Assembly (NCBI RefSeq): GCF_004361815.1
Contig: NZ_SNWA01000002.1
Location: 1,364,001-1,428,000 of the forward strand
Length of the DNA stretch: 64,000 nucleotides
Source: Paraburkholderia sp. BL10I2N1
GTDB lineage: Bacteria > Pseudomonadota > Gammaproteobacteria > Burkholderiales > Burkholderiaceae
Reading direction: 5' to 3'
The position numbers and the translations under genes were made by a program. A model generated the notes under the pieces. That model worked only from the letters and a program-made list of their open reading frames with translations. It searched no databases and was not told the origin of the DNA. Shown piece after piece: positions 38,031-46,244 of the stretch; position 1 is the stretch's first letter, and every line of letters begins with the position of its first letter.

Positions 38031-38899
38031 CGATTCGACGGCAGGCCTGGGCGTGTAAAAGAGGCCGGTCGTCGAGAGCTGGCCCTTGAAGTTGGCAAGG
38101 TCGGTGCCCGAGGCCTTGACCATCGAGGTCAGCGCGGCGGTCGTTTCAGCGGAGTTGCCCTGCGTGAGCGCGCCCATTTCAAACCAGGCGCCGGTCAGTG
38201 CCTTGCCGAGCGCGTGATTGTCCTTCAGCGTGTTCGTGTTGACGACTATCATGTCCATGATCTCGCCGGGAATCTTGCTGGAGTCGAAGACTCAGTGACG
38301 TTCGGCTGCGCCCTGAGACCGGCGAGCATTGGATTCCACGTGACCGCGTTGTGCACGGTCGGCGTCGCAAATGCGCCGGACATATCGGCGTCGGATGTAT
38401 TGACGACCTTGACGTCGCGCTCGCTCATGTGCGCGCTTTCGAGGGCGCGTGCGAGCAGACAGTACGAGACGGAGAACTGGACGAGGTTGACCTGTTGGCC
38501 CTTCAGATCGGCGATCTGTTTGCCTTTGCCCTTCGTGAGCACGCCGTCGTTGCCGTTCGAGTAATCGCTCACGACGAGTGCAGTCGAGTCCACGCCGCCC
38601 GATGCCGGAATGGTGAGCGCGTCCATGTTGGTCATCGCGCAGCCATCGAACTTGCCGGCCGTGTATTGATTGATGGACTCGACGTCGTCGTTCAGTTGCA
38701 CGACGTCCACGTTGATGCCCTACTTCTTCGCCCACTTGGAGACGATGCCTTGCGTTTTCGCCTGCCCCCAAGGCATCCAGCCCGCATAGATGGTCCAGCA
38801 AACCTTGAAGTCGTTGCGAGGCGCGGCGAAAGCGGCGCTCGATGCGAATGCAGCGAGGGAAACGACGGCGATGCCAAGACAGCGGGCGAACTTGCACAT
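38031..38899 (-). pseudogene. Guanidine (urea-carboxylase-type) ABC transporter binding protein, N-terminal portion, broken
   Basis: From the ATG at 38897-38899 this reads a signal peptide (MCKFARCLGIAVVSLAAFAS to AAFA) and the family segment NDFKVCWTIYAGWMPWG. It is then interrupted by an in-frame TAG at 38720-38722, where relatives have a Tyr in KKYGI. It continues with VVQLNDDVESINQYTAGKFD to a one-base loss near 38296 (VTE/VFDSSKIPG). A final segment ends TGLFYTPRPAVE, and then the family sequence stops abruptly. The missing C-terminal part is on the plus strand at 43257. A guanidine-I riboswitch precedes the gene, which supports guanidine as ligand. Confidence 0.88.
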
Positions 38900-38956
38900 G
38901 AGGTTGACCCCGGAGGAGACGGTTGGCGATAGCAAGGGAGCAGCGCAAACATCGCG

Positions 38957-39050
38957 TTCTCCCCCCAGGCTTTTATCCCGCCGTGTAACCTCGCCTGAGG
39001 TCGACAGCTCTCGGACCAGCACCTGCCGTCAGCAGATCGGAACACTAGCC
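38957..39050 (-). ncRNA. Guanidine-I (ykkC) riboswitch
   Basis: Read on the minus strand, the segment contains the conserved ykkC blocks in order: CTAGTGTTCCG, CTGGTCCGAGAGC, then ACACGGCGGGATAAAAGCC followed by a G-run and GGAGA. Spacing matches the aptamer consensus. It ends about 57 bases before the start of the broken guanidine transporter binding-protein gene, its normal target. Because the rest of the guanidine operon is now on the other strand 4 kb away, this switch controls only the pseudogene fragment. Confidence 0.88.
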
Positions 39051-39389
39051 GTCCATTTCCAAATTGTGATGAACCGGGCGATGCGCCGGCTCCTTGCACG
39101 CCTCTTCAAGCGGGAAACGTGCCAGCGCGCGAATCCATGCCTTACCGTCGAATGCAGCGCGGCTTTGCCTTGTGGTGGAGAAACACATGCACTCGAAGGC
39201 GCTGGATGTGCACCGCAATCGCGCATTCGAGCATGCCGCTGCTGGTTTTGTCTAATCACGTTGAGGGCCGTTTACTTCATGATTTTCTGAACTAAAGCTT
39301 TTTTTGACCAGTATTCTTTTGCGTGCAATGGCGCGACACCATGCCTTCATTGAATCTTCCATTTCACAGACCCTCTCGAAGGAAAGCCA

Positions 39390-40202
39390 ATGAAACTCCT
39401 GCGCGTTGCGGGCTTAGCCCTTGCATTGCTGTGCACGACCGCCGCAAATGCCGATGGACCGGCGGCGAACTCAGGCGTCACGGTCGCACCGAACGTTCTA
39501 AGAATCGGCATGGAGATCACCTATCCTCCGTTTGAGTCATATTCGGGCAACGACGTGGTCGGCGCGGATGCGGACATCGCCCGTGCATTGGCCAAGGAAA
39601 TGGGCCTTAGAGTTGAGTTCGCCGACACGCGCTTTCCAAACCTGATCCTCGGCCTCAACGCGGGTCACTTCGATGCCGTCATCTCCGCGATGTTCATCAA
39701 GCCGGAGCGCACGGCGCAGGCGAATGCGATCGCCTACGCGACGACTGGCGGCGCAATCCTGGTGCCTTCGGGCGCGGCGACGAAGCCCGCGACGCTTCAG
39801 GACCTTTGCGGCATGAGGGTCGGTGTCGAGCAGGGCAATGTATGGGCATCGACGCTCGCAGGCGTGTCGGATGGCTATTGCAAGTCAAATGGCAAGGGCG
39901 CGATCGCCGTGAGTTCGTTCCCGTCCGCACCCGAGGCATTTCAGGCTTTGATGTCGAACAACGTGCAGGCGCAATTAGAAGTGGCGCCTGCCGCGCATGC
40001 GCTCGCGGCGAAATCGTCGGGACGCGTGGTGGTGTCGTCGCCAAATCTCATCAATCCGGTATTGCTCGGCATCTATACGAAAAAAAGCAATGCGGCGCTC
40101 AATGCGAGTCTCAACACTGCGCTTGCGAAGCTCAAGAAGAGCGGCGAGTTCGATCAGATCCTGGCCAAGTACAGCCTGCTTCCTCCGTCCCAGCTTCCCT
40201 GA
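39390..40202 (+). CDS. Amino-acid-type ABC transporter substrate-binding protein
   Basis: This 270-aa periplasmic protein of the SBP-bac-3 (family 3) group has a signal peptide ending TTAANA. It carries LRIGMEITYPPFESYSGNDVVGADADIARALAKEMG and the lobe-2 segment FDAVISAMFIKPERTAQ near residue 92, where the Arg binds the ligand carboxylate. It is followed after 53 bases by a fused permease-ATPase. The ligand is unknown; the downstream M20 hydrolase suggests an N-acyl amino acid. GGAA lies just before the ATG. Confidence 0.87.
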   Translation: MKLLRVAGLALALLCTTAANADGPAANSGVTVAPNVLRIGMEITYPPFESYSGNDVVGADADIARALAKEMGLRVEFADTRFPNLILGLNAGHFDAVISAMFIKPERTAQANAIAYATTGGAILVPSGAATKPATLQDLCGMRVGVEQGNVWASTLAGVSDGYCKSNGKGAIAVSSFPSAPEAFQALMSNNVQAQLEVAPAAHALAAKSSGRVVVSSPNLINPVLLGIYTKKSNAALNASLNTALAKLKKSGEFDQILAKYSLLPPSQLP

Positions 40203-40255
40203 AGCTTCAGTAGTTTTCGCATCACGCGGCGCAATCGTAGCGAGTCGAGTCGACC

Positions 40256-41824
40256 ATGCAGTTTGATCTTTCGTATTTCCTTTCGTTGTTCGCTGACCAG
40301 ATGTTCTGGGAAGCGTGCCTGATCGTCATCGAGTTGGGCGTGCTCTCCTGGGTCGTCGGCATGGTCGCGGGCTATCCGATTGCGCTTGCGAAGCTGTCGA
40401 AGAAGCCGTGGCTCAGCAGGCCCGCGACCGCTTACGTTTGGTTCTTCCGCAGCGTGCCCTTGCTCGTCGTGATGGTGTTCGTGTTCAACCTGCCGCAGCT
40501 TTTCCCGTCGATGGGGCCGGCGCTATCGCATCCGTTCTTCTCGGCGTTTGTGTCGCTCGTCGTGACCGAGGCTGCCTATATGGCGGAGATTCATCGCGGC
40601 GGACTGCTTTCGGTCGGCAAGGGGCAACTGGAAGCCGCGACGGCGCTCGGGCTGCGCCGCTTGGGCCTGCAGCGGCTCGTGGTGATTCCGCAGGCGTTCT
40701 GGATCTCTTTGCCCACGCTCGTCAATGAGTTCATCACGTGCATCAAGCTTACCTCACTTGCATCCGTGATTTCGCTTGCCGAATTGCTGATGGTCGGTCA
40801 GCGCATGTATTCACAGAACTTCCTCGTGCTCGAAACGCTGCTCGCAATCGGCGTCTATTACGTGATGATCGTGACCGTTTTCGGCTGGTTGCTCAAGCAA
40901 CTCGAACACTGGCTCGACCTCACACGCCGCCGTCCCGAGACGATGGCCGGAGACGAACTGATGTCCATGCGCGACGGTCTCGTGCGAAAAGAAGCGGGCG
41001 CAATGCGTGTCAGCGGCCAACGTGCGCTGAACCTGAAGGATGTGCGCAAAGCCTACGGCGGCCACGAAGTGCTGAAAGGCATCGACCTTGATGTGGCGGC
41101 GGGAGAAGTGCTGTCGATCATCGGGCCGTCCGGCTCCGGCAAGACTTCGCTCATCCGCACGATCAACGGACTCGAAAGCATCGACCATGGCGCGATCCAT
41201 CTATTCGGCCAGCCGTGCATCGACGCATCAGCCAGCGCCGACCCGGAGCGCGTGTGGCAGGCGCGACGTCGCATCGGAATGGTGTTTCAGGGCTTCAACC
41301 TGTTTCCGCATAGAACCATCCTCGATAACGTGCTGATGGCGCCGCAGTACCATCGGCGCGGCTCGAAGGCCGAACTGCGCAACATCGGCCTCGGTCTACT
41401 CGACAAGGTCGGCCTGCTGGCCCATGCGCAGAAGTATCCGCATCAGTTATCGGGCGGTCAGCAGCAGCGGGTCGCGATTGCGCGGGCGCTTGCCATGGAA
41501 CCTGACATCATGCTCTTCGACGAACCGACCTCGGCGCTCGACCCGGAACTCGTCGACGACGTGCTTCAGGTCATCTCCGAACTAGCGCGCGAGCACATGA
41601 CGATGATCATCGTCACACACGAGATGAACTTCGCTATGTCGATTTCGGATCGCATCGCGTTCATGGAGAACGGCGAGCTGCGCCTGCATGCATCGCCCGA
41701 TGCTATCCGCTCGGATCCCGATGCGGAGCGCGTGCGACGGTTCATCGGCATCGGCGCGCCGGGAGCCTTGAATCACGATACCGTCGGCGACCGAAGTTCG
41801 TTAAACACCACTCTCAGCGCCTAG
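40256..41824 (+). CDS. Fused amino-acid ABC transporter permease-ATPase
   Basis: This 522-aa single frame has a polar-amino-acid-type permease domain (residues about 1-225, with the EAA loop EAATALGLRRLGLQRLVVIP near 124-143). It joins a complete ATPase domain (residues about 258-500) with Walker A GPSGSGKTS, signature LSGGQQQRVAIARAL, Walker B IMLFDEPTSALDP and the switch VTHE. Elsewhere these are separate genes (GlnP/GlnQ type). No stop or shift is visible at the join near residue 240. Confidence 0.9.
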   Translation: MQFDLSYFLSLFADQMFWEACLIVIELGVLSWVVGMVAGYPIALAKLSKKPWLSRPATAYVWFFRSVPLLVVMVFVFNLPQLFPSMGPALSHPFFSAFVSLVVTEAAYMAEIHRGGLLSVGKGQLEAATALGLRRLGLQRLVVIPQAFWISLPTLVNEFITCIKLTSLASVISLAELLMVGQRMYSQNFLVLETLLAIGVYYVMIVTVFGWLLKQLEHWLDLTRRRPETMAGDELMSMRDGLVRKEAGAMRVSGQRALNLKDVRKAYGGHEVLKGIDLDVAAGEVLSIIGPSGSGKTSLIRTINGLESIDHGAIHLFGQPCIDASASADPERVWQARRRIGMVFQGFNLFPHRTILDNVLMAPQYHRRGSKAELRNIGLGLLDKVGLLAHAQKYPHQLSGGQQQRVAIARALAMEPDIMLFDEPTSALDPELVDDVLQVISELAREHMTMIIVTHEMNFAMSISDRIAFMENGELRLHASPDAIRSDPDAERVRRFIGIGAPGALNHDTVGDRSSLNTTLSA

Positions 41825-41846
41825 GCGCGATAACCCCCATAAGACG

Positions 41847-43256
41847 ATGAAACGCATTCAACTCAGCGACGTCGAGTCGCACTGGGACGCGATCAGGTCG
41901 CGCATCGAAGACGGCTTCGATATGCTCTGGAACACGCCGGAACTGCCGTGTATGGAGTTCGGCGCAGCGCAGGCTCTGACCGGCTGGCTCGAAGCGGAAG
42001 GCTTCGACGTGGAACGTCGCGCGGTCGGCATTCCCACGGCGTTCGTCGCCAGGAAGCGAATCGGTGCAGGACCGTGCGTCGGCATCCTCGCGGAATATGA
42101 CGCGCTACCGGGACTCGGCAACTGCGCATGCCACACGCGCAGCGAACCGCCATCGGAAGCGGGCCACGCGTGCGGACACAATCACATCGGACCGGCGAAC
42201 ATCGGCGCGGCCATTGCGGCAGTCCGCAGTGCGCAAGCGCTGGGCATCGGCGGCGAGATCAAGGTGGTCGGATGCCCTGCCGAAGAACTGCTGTGGGGCA
42301 AGGTTGCCTTGTTCGTCAAAGGCGCATTCGAGGACTGCGATGCGTTGCTGACGTCGCACGGCGATTACCAGAACGGCGCGATCTCGCGTCCCTGTCAGGC
42401 GATGGCGACGGGCGAGTTCGTGTTTGTTGGACGAAGCAGCCACGGCGGTTACACGGGCAAGGTGAATGCGCTCGCAGGTGCGGAGGAAGCGCTGTTCGCG
42501 CTGCGCGACTTCAAGGAACGATATCCCGATGTGCCGGTCAAGCACATCATTCGCGGCGACATGAAAATAGCCGGTGTCGTGCCCGATGACGTGAGGCTGT
42601 ACTTCTCGATTCGGCATCTGCACGTGGAACGCGCGATGGACGTGTATGACGCGGTCATCGATACATGCAAGAAGGTGGCGCAGCAGTGTGGCCTGGACTG
42701 GCGGCATCTGCCGATTTCGACATGCCGGGGCTATCTTGCGAACGACATGCTTGCGAATGTGCTCTACGACAGCCTGAACGACGTGGGACCGCCAAAGTGG
42801 TCAGATGCCGACAAGGACTGGATGCACCAACTGGCGGAGCAATGCGCGCCCGCGCAGCCGTTCGAACTGGATGAGACGGTCCGGCTCTATAACAAGGGAC
42901 AGGACTACTACAGCCAGGACGACGGCGAAGTGAGCTGGCGCATTCCGCTCGGCCGCGTGAACTGGGCCTATCCGAAGCAGGTTCCGATCCATCACTGGGG
43001 TTGGACAGCATTGTCGGGTCATGCGGCGAGCCGCGCGGGTCCGCATATGGCGTCGAAGGCGATCGCGCTCGCAGCGGTCAGATTGCTGAGCGAGCCGCGC
43101 CTCATCAATGATGCGAAGTCGGAACTCATGTCGAGGATCGAGGGCAAGTGTATTGGCGCGCCGCGGTTGGGCGCGTGGACGACGTTGACGCAGAATCCGC
43201 AGTCGTTCTGGAACGGCACCTGGACGGAAGGCGAGTGCTCGGAAGGACTGGCGTGA
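41847..43256 (+). CDS. M20-family amidohydrolase (AbgB-like)
   Basis: This 469-aa metallopeptidase-type amidohydrolase carries EYDALPGLGNCAC, the metal-site segment GHACGHNHIGPANIGAAIA near residues 109-127 and the catalytic Glu in GCPAEELLWGK near residue 150. Relatives cleave N-acyl amino acids such as p-aminobenzoyl-glutamate or indole-acetyl-amino acids. It follows the ABC fusion by 22 bases, so the substrate is probably imported by that transporter and split in the cytoplasm. Its stop codon marks the right edge of the inferred inversion. Confidence 0.86.
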   Translation: MKRIQLSDVESHWDAIRSRIEDGFDMLWNTPELPCMEFGAAQALTGWLEAEGFDVERRAVGIPTAFVARKRIGAGPCVGILAEYDALPGLGNCACHTRSEPPSEAGHACGHNHIGPANIGAAIAAVRSAQALGIGGEIKVVGCPAEELLWGKVALFVKGAFEDCDALLTSHGDYQNGAISRPCQAMATGEFVFVGRSSHGGYTGKVNALAGAEEALFALRDFKERYPDVPVKHIIRGDMKIAGVVPDDVRLYFSIRHLHVERAMDVYDAVIDTCKKVAQQCGLDWRHLPISTCRGYLANDMLANVLYDSLNDVGPPKWSDADKDWMHQLAEQCAPAQPFELDETVRLYNKGQDYYSQDDGEVSWRIPLGRVNWAYPKQVPIHHWGWTALSGHAASRAGPHMASKAIALAAVRLLSEPRLINDAKSELMSRIEGKCIGAPRLGAWTTLTQNPQSFWNGTWTEGECSEGLA

Positions 43257-43452
43257 CCATCCCGGACATGCCGAAGATCATGACGCGCGTCTCGAAGTTT
43301 TCTTTTGATCTCGGTCTGCTCGGACAGGATGCGAAGTGCCGATACGGACGGCATGGCGTTCGGCAAGGGCGTCGTGGTCGGCAACAAAGGGCAACGTGAA
43401 GCTGCGTTTCGATCCGACCTACGTCGAAATGGCGGCGGCGGGCAAGCTCTGA
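43257..43452 (+). pseudogene. Guanidine ABC transporter binding protein, C-terminal fragment
   Basis: Immediately after the M20 stop, the plus strand reads the family C-terminus: TIPDMPKIMTRVSKFSFDLG, then AFGKGVVVGNK, then VKLRFDPTYVEMAAAGKL and a stop at 43450-43452. Two single-base shifts separate these pieces. They continue the binding protein whose N-terminal part ends on the minus strand near 38031, proving that the gene was cut in two by a rearrangement. Confidence 0.85.
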
Positions 43453-43477
43453 GCGTTTCAGATACGGGGCGGACACC

Positions 43478-43975
43478 ATGCGACTCATCAATCGACAGCC
43501 GATGGCGTGCGGCACGCGACGAAGTCGTAGCGATGCTCGAACGCGTGGGCCTCGGCGCATCGCTGAACAAGTATCCGCAGCAGCTCTCGGGCGGCATGCA
43601 GCAACGGCTCGCGATCGCGCAGGCGCCGATGATGAAGCCGCGCGTGCTCCTGCTCGACGAACCGTTTGGCGCGCTCGACCCCGGCATCCGCCGCGACATG
43701 CACGTGTTGCTTTCCGAGCTGTGGCGCGAATCCATGGTGACGCTCTTCATGGTCACGCACGACCTGAAAGAAGGCTTCACCCTCGGCAGCCGCGTGCTCG
43801 TCTTCGACAAAGTCCGCATCGACCCGCAGGCACCGGGCGCATACGGCGCACATATCACTTATGACATTCCGCTCGACCGCGCGCGCCTTGGCGTCGGCGG
43901 CCTATATCGCCCGGGCCGCCGTGCAAGGCGCGTCTCATATCGAACTGGTCTCCGACTAAACGAAAGCTCAGGCTT
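43478..43975 (+). pseudogene. Deletion remnant joining guanidine ABC permease start to ATPase C-terminal half
   Basis: The ATG at 43478 begins MRLINRQP, which looks like a transporter permease N-terminus. After about 15 codons and a frame change the sequence jumps into an ATPase: ARDEVVAMLERVGLGASLNK, signature LSGGMQQRLAIAQAP, Walker B VLLLDEPFGALDP, switch MVTHD, ending around HITYDIPL. The permease body and the ATPase Walker A half are missing, so about 1 kb or more has been deleted. Nitrate/taurine-type ATPases have this signature. It is non-functional. Confidence 0.82.
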
Positions 43976-44680
43976 ATGACAGTACTACTCGAAGAAACCA
44001 TCCCCGGCGGCGGCCATGCGTCGCTGATCGTCAAGCGAGGACAGTCGCTGCGTCTGACCGATTTGCGAGGCGACGCGAACGTCAGCGTGATGATGGTCAA
44101 CGCCGCGGAAAAGAGCGAGCGACTCAACTTGCCCGATTCGCTCAAGTGTCAGCACACCGCGAAGTTGACTGCCGGGCATTGCCTCTATTCCGACATGGGC
44201 CGCGTGCTTGCCGCGATCGTCGCGGATACGTGCGGCTGGCACGACAGCATCGGAGGAGTAACGAATGCGCAGGAAGTCTTCGAGCGATATGGCGCGGGCC
44301 CCTATCAGGAATTGCGCAACGCGTTCCATCGCAACGGCAGGGACAACCTGCTCGTCGAGATGAGCAAGTGGGGACTCGATGTCTCCGACCTGATGATGAC
44401 CCTCAACCTGTTCAGCCGCATAGACGTGACCGATGAAGGCGCGCTCGCCTTCGTACCCGGCAATTCGAAAGCGGGCGACTCCGTCGAACTGTATGCGCCG
44501 ATGAACACGCTCGTCTTTCTGACCGCGATCCAGCATCCACTCGACCCGAACACACAATACGCGACCAAGCCGGTGAAGCTCGAACTGAGCCAGTCGCATC
44601 CCGAAGTGGCCGAAATCTGCCGTACCGCCTGCGAAGAAAACGTGCGCGGCTTCATCAACACCGAACGATTCTTCCTTTGA
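43976..44680 (+). CDS. DUF1989 protein, carboxyguanidine deiminase subunit (urea-carboxylase-associated)
   Basis: This 234-aa protein of the DUF1989 family was formerly called urea carboxylase-associated protein. Family segments [41 protein letters not shown] and the metal/active-site type GWHDSIGG with Cys in ADTCGWHD are intact. Pairs of such proteins (CgdA/CgdB) convert carboxyguanidine to allophanate in guanidine assimilation. The next gene encodes the partner. The frame is intact although the carboxylase that should feed it is deleted. Confidence 0.85.
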   Translation: MTVLLEETIPGGGHASLIVKRGQSLRLTDLRGDANVSVMMVNAAEKSERLNLPDSLKCQHTAKLTAGHCLYSDMGRVLAAIVADTCGWHDSIGGVTNAQEVFERYGAGPYQELRNAFHRNGRDNLLVEMSKWGLDVSDLMMTLNLFSRIDVTDEGALAFVPGNSKAGDSVELYAPMNTLVFLTAIQHPLDPNTQYATKPVKLELSQSHPEVAEICRTACEENVRGFINTERFFL

Positions 44681-44703
44681 GCGCAACCGGAGGCACCCAC
44701 GAC

Positions 44704-45345
44704 ATGACCAGCACGCTCACCGTCAGCGACAAGCATCCCGACCACTGCGCCTACCGCGAAACGCTCGCGGCAGGCGAACCGTGGCTGCACGAGGTCAAGG
44801 CCGGACAGACACTTCGCATCGTCGATCTGGAAGGTAACCAGGCCGTCGATACGCTCTTCTACAGCCTCGGCAATCCACGGGAGCGCTTCGATCCGCAACG
44901 CACCATGCGCCGCCAGAAGAGCCTCTATCTGACGACGGGTTCGGTGCTGTATTCGAACCTCGGCAATCCGATGCTGACCATCGTCGCCGATACGTGCGGC
45001 CGTCACGACACCCTCGGCGGCGCGTGCGCGCAGGAGAGCAACACGGTGCGCTACGCACTCGAAAAGCGCTACATGCATAGCTGCCGCGACAACTTCTTGC
45101 GCGCATGCGCGCACGATGGCCGCCTCAACAAGCGAGACATCGGCGCCAACGTCAACTTCTTCATGAACGTGCCGGTGACGGCCGAAGGCGGCCTCACGTT
45201 CGAAGACGGCATTTCCGCGCCGGGCAAGTATGTCGAACTGCGCGCGGAGATGGAAGTGATCGTGCTGATTTCGAACTGCCCGCAACTGAACAATCCGTGC
45301 AACGCCTACAACCCGACGCCTGCGGAGCTGATCGTATGGAACTGA
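44704..45345 (+). CDS. DUF1989 protein, second carboxyguanidine deiminase subunit
   Basis: This 213-aa DUF1989 paralogue of the preceding gene has [57 protein letters not shown] and the motif [14 protein letters not shown] near residue 118. I chose the ATG at 44704 after GGAGG; a TTG start overlapping the upstream stop is possible but less likely. It is expected to form a heteromer with the upstream product in the cytoplasm. Confidence 0.86.
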   Translation: MTSTLTVSDKHPDHCAYRETLAAGEPWLHEVKAGQTLRIVDLEGNQAVDTLFYSLGNPRERFDPQRTMRRQKSLYLTTGSVLYSNLGNPMLTIVADTCGRHDTLGGACAQESNTVRYALEKRYMHSCRDNFLRACAHDGRLNKRDIGANVNFFMNVPVTAEGGLTFEDGISAPGKYVELRAEMEVIVLISNCPQLNNPCNAYNPTPAELIVWN

Positions 45346-45449
45346 AAGAACTGAAGCACGTTCGCCACTGGATCCATCGCGTCATGCTGGTTCGCTCGCG
45401 CCGTCTCTGCACGTATACGCGCGATCAGTTGCTCAAGGCTTGTCGCTGA
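45336..45449 (+). CDS. Possible 37-aa basic small ORF
   Basis: An ATG at 45336 overlaps the end of the preceding gene and opens 37 codons rich in Arg, Lys and His (ending [11 protein letters not shown]). It may be translated by coupling but has no recognisable family. It could be chance. Confidence 0.2.
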   Translation: MELKELKHVRHWIHRVMLVRSRRLCTYTRDQLLKACR

Positions 45450-45526
45450 CGCGATCGCAGCCGCGGACGACCGCGGCTCGCCATGCTCACGGCGGGACGG
45501 CCCGCCTTCGAATCACCCTTCCTTCC

Positions 45527-46244
45527 ATGTTCGAGAAGATCGTGATTGCCAATCGCGGCGCGATCGCGTGCCGCATTCTTCGAACCTTGCGCACGCTCGA
45601 TGTGACCGGCGTCGCGATCTATGCAGAAGCGGATCGCGCAAGCCGTCACGTCAGCGAGGCGACGGTCGCGCACGCGCTGGGCGACGGTCCCGCGTCGGCG
45701 ACCTATCTCGACACCGCGAAGACTCTCGAAATTGCGCGTCATGAAGGCGTGCAGGCGATCCATCCGGGCTACGGCTTCCTGTCGGAGAACGCGGCGTTCG
45801 GTGAAGCATGCGAAGCGGCGGGCATCGCGTTCATCGGACCGACGCCTACGCAATTGCGCGCCTTCGGCCTGAAGCACGGCACGCGACATCGCCGCACAAC
45901 AGGGCGTGCCGATGCTCGAAGGCACCGGCCTGCTCGGTGAACGACTGGCGCGAAGCGGGCACATCGGAGGTCGCGCTCAATGCACCCCTCGCCGACGACA
46001 CGCAAAAGCGCCGCTGAACGACGGCGAACTTGCGGTCGACAGCGAAATCGCCGGCAGCCTCTGGCAGGTGAAAGTCGCCACGGGCGATACGGTTGCGGCA
46101 GGTGGTGTGCTACTCGTGATCGAGTCGATGAAGATGGAAATCTCCGTGTGCGCGCCCTATGCCGGAACTGTGACTGCGGTCCACGTCGCGCCTGGGTCGC
46201 TGGTACGCGCGGGGCAGCGCGTCGCGGTCATCCGGCGTCAATGA
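45527..46244 (+). pseudogene. uca: Guanidine (urea) carboxylase with large internal deletion
   Basis: The ATG at 45527 starts a typical biotin carboxylase N-terminus (MFEKIVIANRGAIACRILRT, later QAIHPGYGFLSENAAFGEAC). A shift near 45885 breaks the frame. The shifted frame gives ARDIAAQQGVPMLEGTGLL, then jumps without the ATP-grasp core, carboxyltransferase or linker to the C-terminal biotinyl domain. That domain (SEIAGSLWQVKVATGD) still has the biotinylation motif VIESMKMEIS near 46128. Only about 200 of roughly 1200 codons remain. The end overlaps the allophanate hydrolase start as ATGA. Confidence 0.88.
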
